64,000 nt of DNA from Pseudoalteromonas luteoviolacea (GCF_001696455.1 NZ_MAUJ01000002.1:494285-558284); one strand, 5' to 3'; positions 47,460-56,870 are shown, numbered from the stretch's first letter. The notes: generated by a model not told the origin, from the sequence alone. Translations and numbers: made by a program.

Positions 47460-47616
47460 TATCTTGCATACTCTGTTTTTGCAACCGCCCCAAAACACAG
47501 ACTGCATCACTAAATACGACGAGGCTCCTTTTAATAAGCAAATACAATGTTGCTCAGAAGCCCCGTATAATGCGGGTTATTTACCAGAGTACAAGCACTC
47601 AGTACTAAGCGCTGCT

Positions 47617-48072
47617 TTACTCGACTGCGCTTTTATTAACACTTTCTCTCTCTACGTACTGCGCCACTTTACTTGTAATTTGCCACTTTTTACCATCAAA
47701 GATTAAATTCAAATAGTCGACATAACCGTGCTGTTTATTGTCACCCCAAGTGAACTCGACAGTTGCATTAGCTGCATTTTTAGTTCTCAGAAGCTGAGTG
47801 ATTTCAATCTTGGCATTCCACGTATTTCCAGTATCGACCATTTTAACAAATTGGTTTCGATCATAATTATGAAACTTGTTTCGCCCATCAAAAAATTGAA
47901 TTGTCGCTGTTTCCTGAAATGCCGCTTCTACTCGCTTACCAACGCCTTCACTCACCCCTTTAATGTATGAGTTAACGGCTGCTTGTGGTGTCGTAAATTC
48001 TTGTGCACTCACATTAAACACAGTGCTTGATAAAAACGTTAGGCCTGTTGCTAAAATAAGCGTTCTAATCAT
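47617..48072 (-). CDS. Exported NTF2/lumazine-binding-like protein
   Basis: 151 residues from ATG 48072 (GGGGAG nearby upstream); the signal peptide ends about residue 24 (VSA). The mature part follows the NTF2-like cone: PQAAVNSYIKGVSEG, then AAFQETATIQFFDGRNKFHNYDRNQFVKMV, WNAKIEITQLLRTKNAANATVEFTW and a final WQITSKVAQYVER strand. These are typical of the putative lumazine-binding/NTF2 family 2 proteins. No catalytic residues are apparent. It is convergent with the Sel1-like gene. Confidence 0.8.
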   Translation of the reverse strand: MIRTLILATGLTFLSSTVFNVSAQEFTTPQAAVNSYIKGVSEGVGKRVEAAFQETATIQFFDGRNKFHNYDRNQFVKMVDTGNTWNAKIEITQLLRTKNAANATVEFTWGDNKQHGYVDYLNLIFDGKKWQITSKVAQYVERESVNKSAVE

Positions 48073-48288
48073 TATTCTCCCCAATTTTTGTTGTTACTTG
48101 TGATACTGTTGACGTATACGAGTAAAATTTATTTTGAAACTTTTCAACCCTTCCGATTAATAAGAAGCAGGTGTTCAGTTAGACATATTTCTATTAATCG
48201 GTGCAATTTGCAACTTTTAAAAGTCAATTGTCCCTGTTTTGATATTGGAATTATTTCTTATCATTAAAGTCCATGAGTTTAGCTCTAT

Positions 48289-49167
48289 TTAAGCTAAAAA
48301 TGGGTAAGTAAAAAAGCAAAAGTGCATTAAATTAAACATAAAATGTATATAGATAGGTACCAAAATATTATTGGTTTTCTGATAAGCATAAGCGCAACCT
48401 AAACCTAACAGCGAAGCGATCACAGTGTACGCCAATCCCCCGGGTAAGTGCACAATCCCAAATAAAAGGCCTGAAAACACGACTGTAATACTTTGCCCAA
48501 ATCGATGGTGCAGTTCAATTTTTTGCATTTGTGATTGCAAAAACCCTCGGAAGAAAGCCTCTTCGGCGTAACAAGTAATAAACAAGTTTGTTATCACCCA
48601 GCCTACCAATATTGGGCTCAATTTAGGGTCCCACTCAACTAAACCAGAAAGAACACCACCCGCTAGCCCTAAGAGAATAACAAGCGTTGATACAGAAAAT
48701 ACCTGCTTTGTTTTTGCATTTTTAGGTGACTTACAGCGTGGGACAACCAGAGCCATGAGCGCAATGGCCACCATCAGTTTGTCGAAATTTAAATGCTTAG
48801 AAAAGGGCACTGCATTTTCACTCACTAAATACGACTCAATCACTAAAGGGTTATTAAACCCCGGAAATGCATGTATAAAAAATAAGATTGTAAAAACAAA
48901 TATGCCGATCCCTAGTATCCATCGTACAGCTATGTGCTTGAAATAGTTAAAACCAAAACACATTAAAAACAAACTGGCGACCCCAGCTACACCGAAGGCA
49001 TCAACAATATTAAAGTGATAGGCAAATATGAGTGACAACACAGCTAAGGCTAGCGAAGTTCGACGCATTAAAATAGTAAGGGCACAAATGGCCAACAATG
49101 CAGGGAGAAAAGCAATCACTATGCCCGCATTTAGCGTTAAGCCAAATAGTTCAAAAGGTGAATTCAT
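48289..49167 (-). CDS. CPBP family intramembrane metalloprotease
   Basis: 292 residues with about eight membrane helices. The three conserved motifs of the CAAX protease/bacteriocin-processing (Abi) family are intact: EExxxR at 202-207 (EEAFFRG), FxxxH with His240 (FGIVH) and HxxxN with His275 (HFMFN). It is probably an inner-membrane protease. CPBP proteins may process prenylated-like proteins or bacteriocins, or have regulatory roles. No bacteriocin gene was seen nearby. Confidence 0.92.
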   Translation of the reverse strand: MNSPFELFGLTLNAGIVIAFLPALLAICALTILMRRTSLALAVLSLIFAYHFNIVDAFGVAGVASLFLMCFGFNYFKHIAVRWILGIGIFVFTILFFIHAFPGFNNPLVIESYLVSENAVPFSKHLNFDKLMVAIALMALVVPRCKSPKNAKTKQVFSVSTLVILLGLAGGVLSGLVEWDPKLSPILVGWVITNLFITCYAEEAFFRGFLQSQMQKIELHHRFGQSITVVFSGLLFGIVHLPGGLAYTVIASLLGLGCAYAYQKTNNILVPIYIHFMFNLMHFCFFTYPFLA

Positions 49168-49628
49168 TTCAAATACTACTTATTCCATGGTTTTCACACA
49201 CAACTGCGTAAAAATAATAATTTTTACAACATTGTACGTTAAAGCTGTCGATGAATTGCACAAGTTTTTATCTTAAATTTTAGCGCTGGCTGGTGAATGT
49301 AAATAGAGTTTGCTTAGTGCTCGTGCTACAAACAATAAAATTGTTCGAAAAACGCCCCCTCGATTACAAGCCAGACTAAATTTCAAATTTAACTAAGCTG
49401 ACAACGCATTATCGATATATTGCTGAAATAAGTTAATGCAGAGGGGTACAGTTATGATATCGACTGCCCTTTTAGGTCCCACAAAACCTTCATCAAAAAC
49501 ACTTTTGGTAGCACATTAAATAAGTACCGAAACAAGGCCAATGAACGTTAGACATAACACTCACTCTAGCCTTTAACGCATTTAAAAAAGTGTTATGTCT
49601 ATTTCAACTCAGATAGAACAAGTAACTG
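49168..49628. other. Gene-free region with inverted repeat
   Basis: 461 bp between two minus-strand genes. It contains the promoter of the CPBP gene and a 12-bp inverted repeat (49549-49601), listed separately. Otherwise nothing is recognisable. Confidence 0.4.
49549..49601. repeat. 12-bp inverted repeat with 29-bp spacer
   Basis: TAGACATAACAC (49549-49560) and GTGTTATGTCTA (49590-49601) are exact reverse complements. The pair lies 28 bp beyond the HEAT-like gene stop. It may be a long-loop hairpin in its mRNA or the ends of a very small mobile remnant. Confidence 0.55.
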
Positions 49629-51146
49629 TTAAGTTTTTTCTGAATTAATGTCCTGCAAAAACTTTTGTATCGCTTCGCTGTCGTATCGAGATAGCTCTTT
49701 TGCAGCGAGTTGCGCTTCATACGTATTCGGGTTTTGCTCTATTACGGTTTTTAAGTAGTCAAAACTGAGTTCTTCTGGATATTGCCCTATTGCCGCAATA
49801 GCTGCTCGCTTGAGTGCAATATCATCACCGTTCAAAAACTGAGTTATATCTTTGATTAATTTAGGGTCACGGCTATTTCCCATCGCAGTAACTATATAAT
49901 CTTGACTCATATTTGGGTGCTCTTTAGCCAACGAACGTAATTTGAGTCTAATCGTTTCTTTGTAACTATCAGACTCCTTCAATTCAGCCCCAACGCCTGC
50001 ATATGTTAATAAAGCAGTTTCGTATAACTCTGACGTATTATCGTCCAAGTCTGTCTCGATTAAACTCCGCTCTACCATCATTTCCAGACCACCTAACAGT
50101 TCAAAAGAAGGTGTTTGTATGCTTATAGACGAAGCTAGTGCATGTAATCGCGAATAATTATCGAGATCCTCATCTAAGAAAACTTGAGTCAACAGTCGCT
50201 GAGCAGGTTCTGATTGATTGTCTCCTAGCACAGCAAGTGTTGCTCCTTTTTGCCAATCAGGTACTGCCTCGTCTCCAAATAGCTCATACAGGGCTAAAGC
50301 TTCTTCTGGATTTTGGCTTAAAACGCCAGTGAGAATGGACATGTAGCTACCCACCATCTCTCTGTCGCCACCTTGTGCGAGCTTAGTTTTCATTTCGTTA
50401 AGTAGCTCATTGATAGATATAGTACTTTCTTGATTATTGCGTTTATATTGTCGGTAGCTACTCGCAACTTGTTCACCCGGTTTGTCAAAATATGCATTCA
50501 ACATCGTGGGTAAGTCTACTTTCCCTGTATGCCAAGGTGTATCTTTAGCATAGTGAGCATCAACCTCCTTCACTAAGTGAATATGATTTTTTAGTTTGGA
50601 GACAAGCTCACCTTCACGATAAAAGGAGTACATATCTAAAGCGGTGAGTTCAGCAAGTTGATGCGCGTCAAAGTGATACTCGGCGTGTGAATTTGTGGGG
50701 TTTGCTTCAATCCCCGGAACTGCAAATTGCGTCGATAAAACCTGTGCAACCGACTTAGTAACGAGACTGCCTTGTGCTGAATAATTTACACTAACCAGCC
50801 CCATATCTCTCTCTTCTTCAGCATACCAAGTTGTGGTAGGTTTTGTATCCGGTTCGATAAACTGTGCTGTAGAAAAAAAGGAATAAAAGCGGTTGTAATC
50901 ACTTGGTGATAATTGCTTTTCTGTATATAAAGCAGATAATTTTCCTTGCTTGTCAAAGCCTACAATGACGGGCGTACTAAATACTTCTTTTAACTCTGCG
51001 GCAGATTGACCGTCAAATAAGGATTCTTGCACCGAAAAATACGCCCCAGCGTAAGACAATTGTTGTAACTGACCCAATGGCTGCATCTGTAAGTTTGCAT
51101 GGACTTGATACGAAGTCACTTTTTTTTGACTAGCTTGACTATTCAT
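49629..51146 (-). CDS. HEAT-repeat-like protein, coupled to a small anchor gene
   Basis: 505 residues without its own signal sequence. The first 210 residues are beta-rich (SYQVHANLQMQPLG, YSFFSTAQFIEP, TTTWYAEEERDMGLVSVNYS), reminiscent of vitellogenin-N or lipid-transfer beta sheets, but the match is loose. Residues about 235-500 are helical repeats (MVGSYMSILTGVLSQNPEEALALYELFG, DDIALKRAAIAAIGQYPEE, NTYEAQLAAKELSRYDSEAI) of HEAT type. The ATG overlaps the stop of a 72-residue gene (ATGA), so translation is coupled. An A8 run lies eight codons after the start. Function unknown; the set with the exported 400-residue protein looks like one unit. Confidence 0.75.
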   Translation of the reverse strand: MNSQASQKKVTSYQVHANLQMQPLGQLQQLSYAGAYFSVQESLFDGQSAAELKEVFSTPVIVGFDKQGKLSALYTEKQLSPSDYNRFYSFFSTAQFIEPDTKPTTTWYAEEERDMGLVSVNYSAQGSLVTKSVAQVLSTQFAVPGIEANPTNSHAEYHFDAHQLAELTALDMYSFYREGELVSKLKNHIHLVKEVDAHYAKDTPWHTGKVDLPTMLNAYFDKPGEQVASSYRQYKRNNQESTISINELLNEMKTKLAQGGDREMVGSYMSILTGVLSQNPEEALALYELFGDEAVPDWQKGATLAVLGDNQSEPAQRLLTQVFLDEDLDNYSRLHALASSISIQTPSFELLGGLEMMVERSLIETDLDDNTSELYETALLTYAGVGAELKESDSYKETIRLKLRSLAKEHPNMSQDYIVTAMGNSRDPKLIKDITQFLNGDDIALKRAAIAAIGQYPEELSFDYLKTVIEQNPNTYEAQLAAKELSRYDSEAIQKFLQDINSEKT

Positions 51147-51361
51147 ACCTGTATTTGTAGTTCGATATTTTGTTCTATGTTTGCTAAATAGCTCGCTTTA
51201 GTCAAAAACGGAAGCTGACTACCATCTTGGTTGATTTGTTCATTAGGTTGGTAATTTGCAGTTTGTTGCTGTGAAAACTGAGTTCCTATGACTAATGCCC
51301 CAATAATGGCTCCACTTGCCAGTATCGCGAATGCTGTTAAGCGTAATTTTTTCGAGTTCAT
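51143..51361 (-). CDS. Small membrane anchor protein (72 aa)
   Basis: 72 residues: basic start MNSKKLRL, one membrane helix (about 9-27), then a Gln/Asn-rich periplasmic tail ending ELQIQV. The stop overlaps the start of the HEAT-like gene. It resembles a membrane anchor that might hold or expose the downstream protein, or the detached N-terminus of an ancestral larger protein. The start ATG has no strong ribosome site at normal distance; AAGGA is about 15 bases upstream. No family recognised. Confidence 0.6.
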   Translation of the reverse strand: MNSKKLRLTAFAILASGAIIGALVIGTQFSQQQTANYQPNEQINQDGSQLPFLTKASYLANIEQNIELQIQV

Positions 51362-51398
51362 TGAGAGTCGTCGTATCCTTAAAGCTCTTTACCAGAAA

Positions 51399-51415
51399 GG
51401 AGGGGAATCCCCTCC
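51399..51415 (-). terminator. Hairpin between 400-aa gene and anchor gene
   Basis: GGAGGGGA and TCCCCTCC form an 8-bp stem with a one-base centre (effectively a 3-5-base loop), followed by TTTCT on the minus strand. It lies 18 bp past the stop of the 51433-52635 gene and before the anchor gene, so it may be a partial terminator. Confidence 0.65.
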
Positions 51416-51432
51416 CAATTTTTAGTCAAATA

Positions 51433-52635
51433 TTACCAGTACCAATCGGTTTCATAGAGTTTCTTGTGTTTCCAGGAGCCTCTTTCTTCCCATAGATCAG
51501 CACATATGAATCCATAACAGCCTTCGACTTTACCTGACGGAGTATGGTATCTAAGGCTTGCTTCAGCCCATACCTCATGTTCACTCGCGTCATATCCAAT
51601 GCCAACGTCTAGCTTTGCTTCAATGAGCGGATCAGCTTTACCTTCTAGGTCAATGCTGCCAAACGAGCCATTTACGTCAAACCAAGTCTTTACGTATGGG
51701 TCGAAATTAGCATACATTTGCTGCTTCCAAACAAGCGCATCCAGCGAGAGCGCAGCTTTGTAGCCGTAGTTTGCTTTTAGTTTAAAGTCAGCCGTTACGT
51801 CACCCCATTTTGTGTCAACGGTAGTATCATGCTGCCACTGCTCAAAATAGTCCTTTTCAAAACGTTTTGACCAACGCAGGCCAGGCTGTATTGAGTCATG
51901 CGCAAACTCGTCCGACAAACCACCTTGATAGTAAGCAATTCGGCTTCTTAAACTCGGTGCACAGGTGTTAATCGTGCCACTGATTGCATTATCAAGAATT
52001 AGGCGCTTTATGCTACGCGTACTGCGACTCTTGAACATACCGAACCAAGAGTGCTCGCCCTTCATCGCTTTTTTATGACTAACTTGAACCTGATCTCTAA
52101 AACATTGTTTTGCTCGGCTTGTATAACGAGCCATTTCACTAAACATGCCATTGAGTTCACTTAGGTGGAAGTTAACACCCACTTTCTGGTTTTCGCCGTG
52201 GCTCCAGTCATTTCTCCAAATAACCTTACCATCATGATTTTTAAGGTTCGCGTCAATTTGACTTTGCTGAAGCTTATAACCGATAAATAGTTTGTTGCCA
52301 CTGACCAAGTCAGTTTGAATAACGGCTTTATGAGTTTGGTCGATATTAGCTTGAGCTAAGTCTCTTAAACGCGCTTTCCAAAGACGAATGTCCAAAGAGG
52401 CGTTGCGATTTGCAGTATAAGAACGGCTTTTACAACCTACAGAGTCCTTGTCACACCAGTCGCGATAACCTTGTGTAACTTTAATGTTTCCATAGACTTT
52501 ACTACTGCCGCCAATTTTGTAGTCCGATTTTTTTGTTCTATCTGAATAAACTTGTTGCTGTGCCATTGCGTTGCTAGACAACACACCAACTAAAATAGCT
52601 GCACTACTTAATACAACTTTATTACTGTACTTCAT
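51433..52635 (-). CDS. Exported protein of unknown function (400 aa)
   Basis: 400 residues with a signal peptide (about 1-25, ending AMA). The mature protein is rich in Lys, Trp, Tyr and Asp with alternating beta-like segments (KVYGNIKVTQGYRDW, LDIRLWKARLRDLAQANID, YEQWQHDTTVDTKWGDVTADFKLKANYGY-type strands) and Cys pairs (WCDKDSVGC, GCYGFIC). The C-terminus ends LYETDWYW, aromatic as in some outer-membrane or surface proteins. It is not a recognised family. It is upstream of and on the same strand as the 72- and 505-residue genes, separated from them by a hairpin. Confidence 0.75.
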   Translation of the reverse strand: MKYSNKVVLSSAAILVGVLSSNAMAQQQVYSDRTKKSDYKIGGSSKVYGNIKVTQGYRDWCDKDSVGCKSRSYTANRNASLDIRLWKARLRDLAQANIDQTHKAVIQTDLVSGNKLFIGYKLQQSQIDANLKNHDGKVIWRNDWSHGENQKVGVNFHLSELNGMFSEMARYTSRAKQCFRDQVQVSHKKAMKGEHSWFGMFKSRSTRSIKRLILDNAISGTINTCAPSLRSRIAYYQGGLSDEFAHDSIQPGLRWSKRFEKDYFEQWQHDTTVDTKWGDVTADFKLKANYGYKAALSLDALVWKQQMYANFDPYVKTWFDVNGSFGSIDLEGKADPLIEAKLDVGIGYDASEHEVWAEASLRYHTPSGKVEGCYGFICADLWEERGSWKHKKLYETDWYW

Positions 52636-53085
52636 TTTAAATTAATCCTTTTAGGTCAAAAGTAACCGGGGCACATACTAATGACAAATTATGAAAAATG
52701 TAATAGTAACAATAATAATTTTTATTTATAAATGTAACAAATTATTTCATATTTTATTCTCATTTCAACTTGGTTAAACATTTATTAAACCAAAACACTC
52801 AATCACCCCTTAAAAAATATCTTTCATACAATCAAAACGTTAATTTAGTTTCATGAAAAAATTAGTAGACTAATTAGCAACTAAGCTGTTTTATCAAGGC
52901 AAGTTCAGTCATACCATTTGCTGTAAATACTGAGTGAAAATTACACTAATTAGCGGACTGTGTACTTCTAAGCATTGTCGGTCACTGGACATTCTTAGGT
53001 GATCAACATACCTGTTGCACACTCCTGACACTCCCTGACATGACCTTTTGTTTTAATAAAGCCTCCAAACACAAGGAGCTATAAA
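52636..53085. other. Divergent intergenic region
   Basis: 450 bp of AT-rich DNA between the exported 400-residue protein gene (minus) and the ABM-like gene (plus). It should hold both promoters. A short imperfect direct repeat of CACTCC(C)TGA occurs near 53019-53039. No RNA was recognised. Confidence 0.4.
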
Positions 53086-53400
53086 ATGAAACAGAACATA
53101 ATTGAAATCGTAACATTCAAGTTAAATGCCGGCGTATCGACTGAGCAAATGTTGGAGAAAAGTGCAGCTTTTGAGGAATTTGCAGCCAAACAATCTGGTT
53201 TTTTATATCGTTCATTGGCTCATCAAGCGGATACTGATACATTCATTGACATCAGCTACTGGGAAACAATAGAAGATAACAAGAAAATGCAGGCTGCATT
53301 TGAGGAAGTGGACGTATGCCAAGCATTCTGTGCTTTGGTCGATAAAGAATCAGTTGGGATCAGCCATCATTCTGTATTAGCTAAAAGCTGCGATGCTTAA
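53086..53400 (+). CDS. ABM-like dimeric alpha-beta barrel protein
   Basis: 104 residues with the ferredoxin-like fold of antibiotic-biosynthesis-monooxygenase-type proteins: IIEIVTFKLNAGVS, FEEFAAKQSGFLYRSL, TFIDISYWETIEDNKKMQAAF. Such proteins are small heme-binding or oxygenase-like enzymes, or only binding proteins; no cofactor motif is decisive. It is followed after 16 bp by a YafY-type regulator, so the two are probably one transcript and the regulator may control this gene. The ATG follows AAGGAG. Confidence 0.78.
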   Translation: MKQNIIEIVTFKLNAGVSTEQMLEKSAAFEEFAAKQSGFLYRSLAHQADTDTFIDISYWETIEDNKKMQAAFEEVDVCQAFCALVDKESVGISHHSVLAKSCDA

Positions 53401-53416
53401 ATAAAAGGGGTAGATT

Positions 53417-54118
53417 GTGCATAAATCAGAGCGATTATTTCAACTTGTCAACTTGCTAAAAGGGCGCAAAGTTGCAGTAACAGCAAGGCAGTTAGCTGAA
53501 AAGCTCGACGTGTCTGAACGCACAATCTACCGCGATATCCAAAATCTACAAACTTCCGGTGTCCCAGTTGAAGGAGAAGCGGGAATAGGCTATTTAATTA
53601 GCGACTGTGATTTACCCCCTTTGATGTTCTCCATGCAAGAGCTCCAAGCCTTGCTGATTGGCAGTCGTATGCTCAGTGCATGGACCGATCCCGAACAAGC
53701 TAAACATGCACAATCTGCAATCGCCAAGATCGAAGCTGTTTTACCCACCCAACTGAAGCAGCTCAATGACGCACTTCCCTATTATGCGCTGGGCTTTAAG
53801 CATGATGAAACATGTCAGGCACACAACAAAGTATTGCGCGAAGCCATTGAAGCTAAGAATCATCTATCCATGACTTACATAGATGTGAAACAAGATACAA
53901 GCGAAAGGACAATTGAACCGCTAGGACTCGTTTATTGGGGTGGAAAGTGGACTGTTATTGCATACTGTTTACTCAGGCAAGCTTATCGAGAGTTCAGGCT
54001 TGACAGAATCGTTGCGTTGTCAACGCTTGATTCGCATTTTGAACACGCGGTAGATAAAAACTTAGCTCACTATATTGAACTCGTAAAAACTGCAGCATGT
54101 GAAAAAGAAAATACCTAG
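53417..54118 (+). CDS. YafY family transcriptional regulator (HTH + WYL)
   Basis: 233 residues. An N-terminal HTH_11 winged helix (about 5-60; RQLAEKLDVSERTIYRDIQNLQTSGVPVEGE) is followed by a WYL domain (about 140-215; MTYIDVK ... RTIEPLGLVYWGGKWTVIAYCLLRQAYREFRLDRI). WYL proteins sense ligands such as nucleic acids or small molecules and usually regulate nearby genes. The GTG start has AGGGG upstream. It forms an operon with the ABM-like gene and may be autoregulatory; the effector is unknown. Confidence 0.93.
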   Translation: MHKSERLFQLVNLLKGRKVAVTARQLAEKLDVSERTIYRDIQNLQTSGVPVEGEAGIGYLISDCDLPPLMFSMQELQALLIGSRMLSAWTDPEQAKHAQSAIAKIEAVLPTQLKQLNDALPYYALGFKHDETCQAHNKVLREAIEAKNHLSMTYIDVKQDTSERTIEPLGLVYWGGKWTVIAYCLLRQAYREFRLDRIVALSTLDSHFEHAVDKNLAHYIELVKTAACEKENT

Positions 54119-54300
54119 TTTTCAAGCTCATATGACCAGTAGCCTGTATTTTAACTAAATATACATTGATTACATTATAAATTATTTATTCAACTTAAAT
54201 TATAAATAAAGAAACAAACACAAACCATTCAAGCACACCAAAACAACATATAGAAAATTTATTAACACTCCGTAACTTTAGCAACTTTTATTAAACGCAA

Positions 54301-54319
54301 ATGAGAGTTGTTATCATTT
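54301..54319. promoter_or_regulatory. Probable Fur box before TonB receptor
   Basis: AATGAGAGTTGTTATCATT matches the Fur consensus AATGATAATNATTATCATT at all but three positions (centre ignored), with perfect outer half-sites. It lies about 66 bp before the receptor start, consistent with iron repression of that gene. Confidence 0.75.
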
Positions 54320-54385
54320 GCCATCACTGTTAGTATGCGCGCTCTCTGCGAATAAACAATCATATTGCGTAGTATGGAGTGTAAT

Positions 54386-56857
54386 ATGCAATTCTCTCGT
54401 TCACTAAATTCAAAAAGTGTCGTCGCAACTGCGGTTAAAGTTGCCTTGCTTGGTGGTGTTGTTGCAACAGCACATGCTGCCGATAAAGCACAAGCTGACA
54501 TTGAGCGCATCAGCGTATATAACAAACACAATGCATTGATTTTAGAATCAGGCACTGCGACTAAATCGAACATGGCGTTAATGCAAACGCCTGCTGCAGT
54601 TGTTGTTGTAGACAAAGAGCTACTAGACTCACAAACCGCAAACACCTTACAAGATGCAATCCGCAATGTGAGTGGTTTTAGCCAAGCGGGTAACAACTAC
54701 GGTATTGGTGACAACCTAGCCATCCGAGGCCTTGGCGTAAATTACACCTACGACGGTATGTACGGTGGCGCAAGCTTGGGTAACAACTACAACCCTACTC
54801 GCTCAATGACCAACATTGAGAGCATGGAAGTACTAAAAGGGCCTGCTACAGGTCTATACGGTATTGGTGCTGCGGGTGGTGTCGTTAACTTAATCGAGAA
54901 AAAGCCTCAGTTTGAAGAAGTTTATGAAGTAAGTACCAAAGTAGGTAGCTGGAACACATACGGCATCATGCTTGATGCAACTAATGCAATTACTGACGAT
55001 TTAGCGTATCGAGTAGTGGTCAACCACGAACGCAGCGATGGCTACCGTGACTTGCAACAAGATCGCGATGAAGTATATGCAAGTGTTAAATTTGTCGCAT
55101 CAAGAGATCATGAATTCCTGTTCTCTTCAGCTTACATTGATGATGCTGTTCAGGTTGATTCAGTTGGCGACCCGGTAAGAATCGTAAATTGGGACAGCAT
55201 CAAAGGTGCACCAAGAGCGCTAACAGGTGACGATGTACCTAACGACCCTAAATTCATTATTGATAAAGATGGTAATAAGAAATACCTAGGTATTCAACTT
55301 TCTGAAGCACAGCGTGAACAGCTGGCAAAGTCAATTTCAATGACGGATGGCTTAAGACCATATGACTTGGGCGACACAAGCTTAATCTCACCGCTTTCTA
55401 CACCAAATGAAGGTCAAGAGCTGCGCTTTAAAGTCCGTCATGATTGGCATATAGATGAAGACTCGACGCTTACTCAGCAAGTTTTGTGGCGTAAGTATGA
55501 GTCAGATTTAGTACGCCAAACAGGTGCATATAATTATGTATATTGGGATCGCGCTGACAGAACCCATGGTTCAATCATCAACGCAGACCCTCGTGGCCCA
55601 CTTGTTACTGAAGATGGGGAACTGCATCCATTTGCGGCACGTCGTCAAGAGTACCGTCGTGCAGTCTCTGATGAAAAAACTTGGCAATACTTTGCTGATC
55701 TTCAGCTGGGTTGGAGCTATGGCGATATCAGCGGTGAGCACCTAGTTAGCGCTAATTATGAAAACCGTAGCATGGCATTTAAGCAATGGTCTGCTTACGA
55801 TGGCGACGGTAATAAGACAGGTAATGCCATTCCATACATCCTAGACATTCGCAACCCAAACTGGGGAACCGGCGAATTTATGGATTACGACCCAATTGTA
55901 AGAAGTAATTACAATAAATCAGTACAAGCATACGGCATTGGTGTACAAGAAGTTCTGTACCTAACCGACGCGCTTACTATGAGAGCTGGTTTTGCATATA
56001 CGGGTATAGAGCAAGAATACCAGCATTTAGGTACAGCACGCACCAAAGAAATTCTACCAGAAAATGACACTGATGATGCGGGTACTACCTATACATTTGG
56101 TGTTAACTACCAAATCATGCCTGAACTATCAGCGTTTGTGAATGTAGGTAAGGGACGCACAGCTTTCGGTATCCTTAACTCTGTAACCGACGGCGTAAAA
56201 ACGCCAAATCCACCTGATTCAGAATCAGAAACACTTGACCTAGGTATCCGTTTTACAGCATTTGACGAAGACCTACTTGGTTCACTTGTAGTATTTGAAA
56301 CAAAGCGTACAAACTTGAGATATTCAAATCCTGAATATGACGAGCAAAAAGGTCCGGAGTTCAATGCTGGTATTCCTCAATACAAATACGATAACAACGA
56401 AACAACTAAGGGCGTAGAACTAGACTTAAACTTAGCGCTTGCTGATGCTTGGAAACTAAACGTCAATGCCACGTATCAAGACGCCGTAACAATCAAGAAA
56501 CAAGAAAGCGACCCTGCCAAACGCGAAGCAGCTAAAAAAGGTGTGCCCGAAAAGATGGGTGGCGCTTGGCTAAGCTACACAGTACCACACTTTACATCTG
56601 GCGATTTCGAGATCAGCCTTGGCGTAAATTATGTCGGTGAGCGTACGGTAAACCATCCTTCATTTGGTCTACCAACAGCTAAAGTCGACAGCTGTACACG
56701 CTGGGATATGGCTGCGGCATACCACTTTGATGCCTACCATGTTCAGTTTAATGTTGAAAACTTAACTGATGAAACTTACTACAGTAAAGCACTATTTTTA
56801 GGTGGTTTACCGGGTGATGAGCGTAATTACAAGCTGACTTTCAACTATCAGTTCTAA
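54386..56857 (+). CDS. TonB-dependent siderophore receptor
   Basis: 823 residues from ATG 54386, which has GGAG six bases upstream; an earlier in-frame start is unlikely. Signal peptide about 1-31. The plug domain (about 50-170; TPAAVVVVDKELL, TLQDAIRNVSGF, IRGLGVNYTYDGMYG, VLKGPATGLYGIGAAGGVVNLI) has the motifs of siderophore receptors, and the 22-strand beta barrel ends with a terminal Phe (LTFNYQF). It imports a ferric siderophore across the outer membrane using TonB energy. A Fur box precedes it and a strong terminator follows. No siderophore biosynthesis genes adjoin, so xenosiderophore uptake is possible. Confidence 0.96.
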   Translation: MQFSRSLNSKSVVATAVKVALLGGVVATAHAADKAQADIERISVYNKHNALILESGTATKSNMALMQTPAAVVVVDKELLDSQTANTLQDAIRNVSGFSQAGNNYGIGDNLAIRGLGVNYTYDGMYGGASLGNNYNPTRSMTNIESMEVLKGPATGLYGIGAAGGVVNLIEKKPQFEEVYEVSTKVGSWNTYGIMLDATNAITDDLAYRVVVNHERSDGYRDLQQDRDEVYASVKFVASRDHEFLFSSAYIDDAVQVDSVGDPVRIVNWDSIKGAPRALTGDDVPNDPKFIIDKDGNKKYLGIQLSEAQREQLAKSISMTDGLRPYDLGDTSLISPLSTPNEGQELRFKVRHDWHIDEDSTLTQQVLWRKYESDLVRQTGAYNYVYWDRADRTHGSIINADPRGPLVTEDGELHPFAARRQEYRRAVSDEKTWQYFADLQLGWSYGDISGEHLVSANYENRSMAFKQWSAYDGDGNKTGNAIPYILDIRNPNWGTGEFMDYDPIVRSNYNKSVQAYGIGVQEVLYLTDALTMRAGFAYTGIEQEYQHLGTARTKEILPENDTDDAGTTYTFGVNYQIMPELSAFVNVGKGRTAFGILNSVTDGVKTPNPPDSESETLDLGIRFTAFDEDLLGSLVVFETKRTNLRYSNPEYDEQKGPEFNAGIPQYKYDNNETTKGVELDLNLALADAWKLNVNATYQDAVTIKKQESDPAKREAAKKGVPEKMGGAWLSYTVPHFTSGDFEISLGVNYVGERTVNHPSFGLPTAKVDSCTRWDMAAAYHFDAYHVQFNVENLTDETYYSKALFLGGLPGDERNYKLTFNYQF

Positions 56858-56870
56858 ACTACGTTAACTG

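Noticed and set aside
47392..47706. 104-residue plus-strand ORF after the Sel1-like gene
   Set aside because: Overlaps the ends of two convergent well-supported genes and has no domain pattern or ribosome site.
48289..49167. CPBP protease as part of a bacteriocin cluster
   Set aside because: No precursor peptide, modifying enzyme or transporter gene was found nearby.
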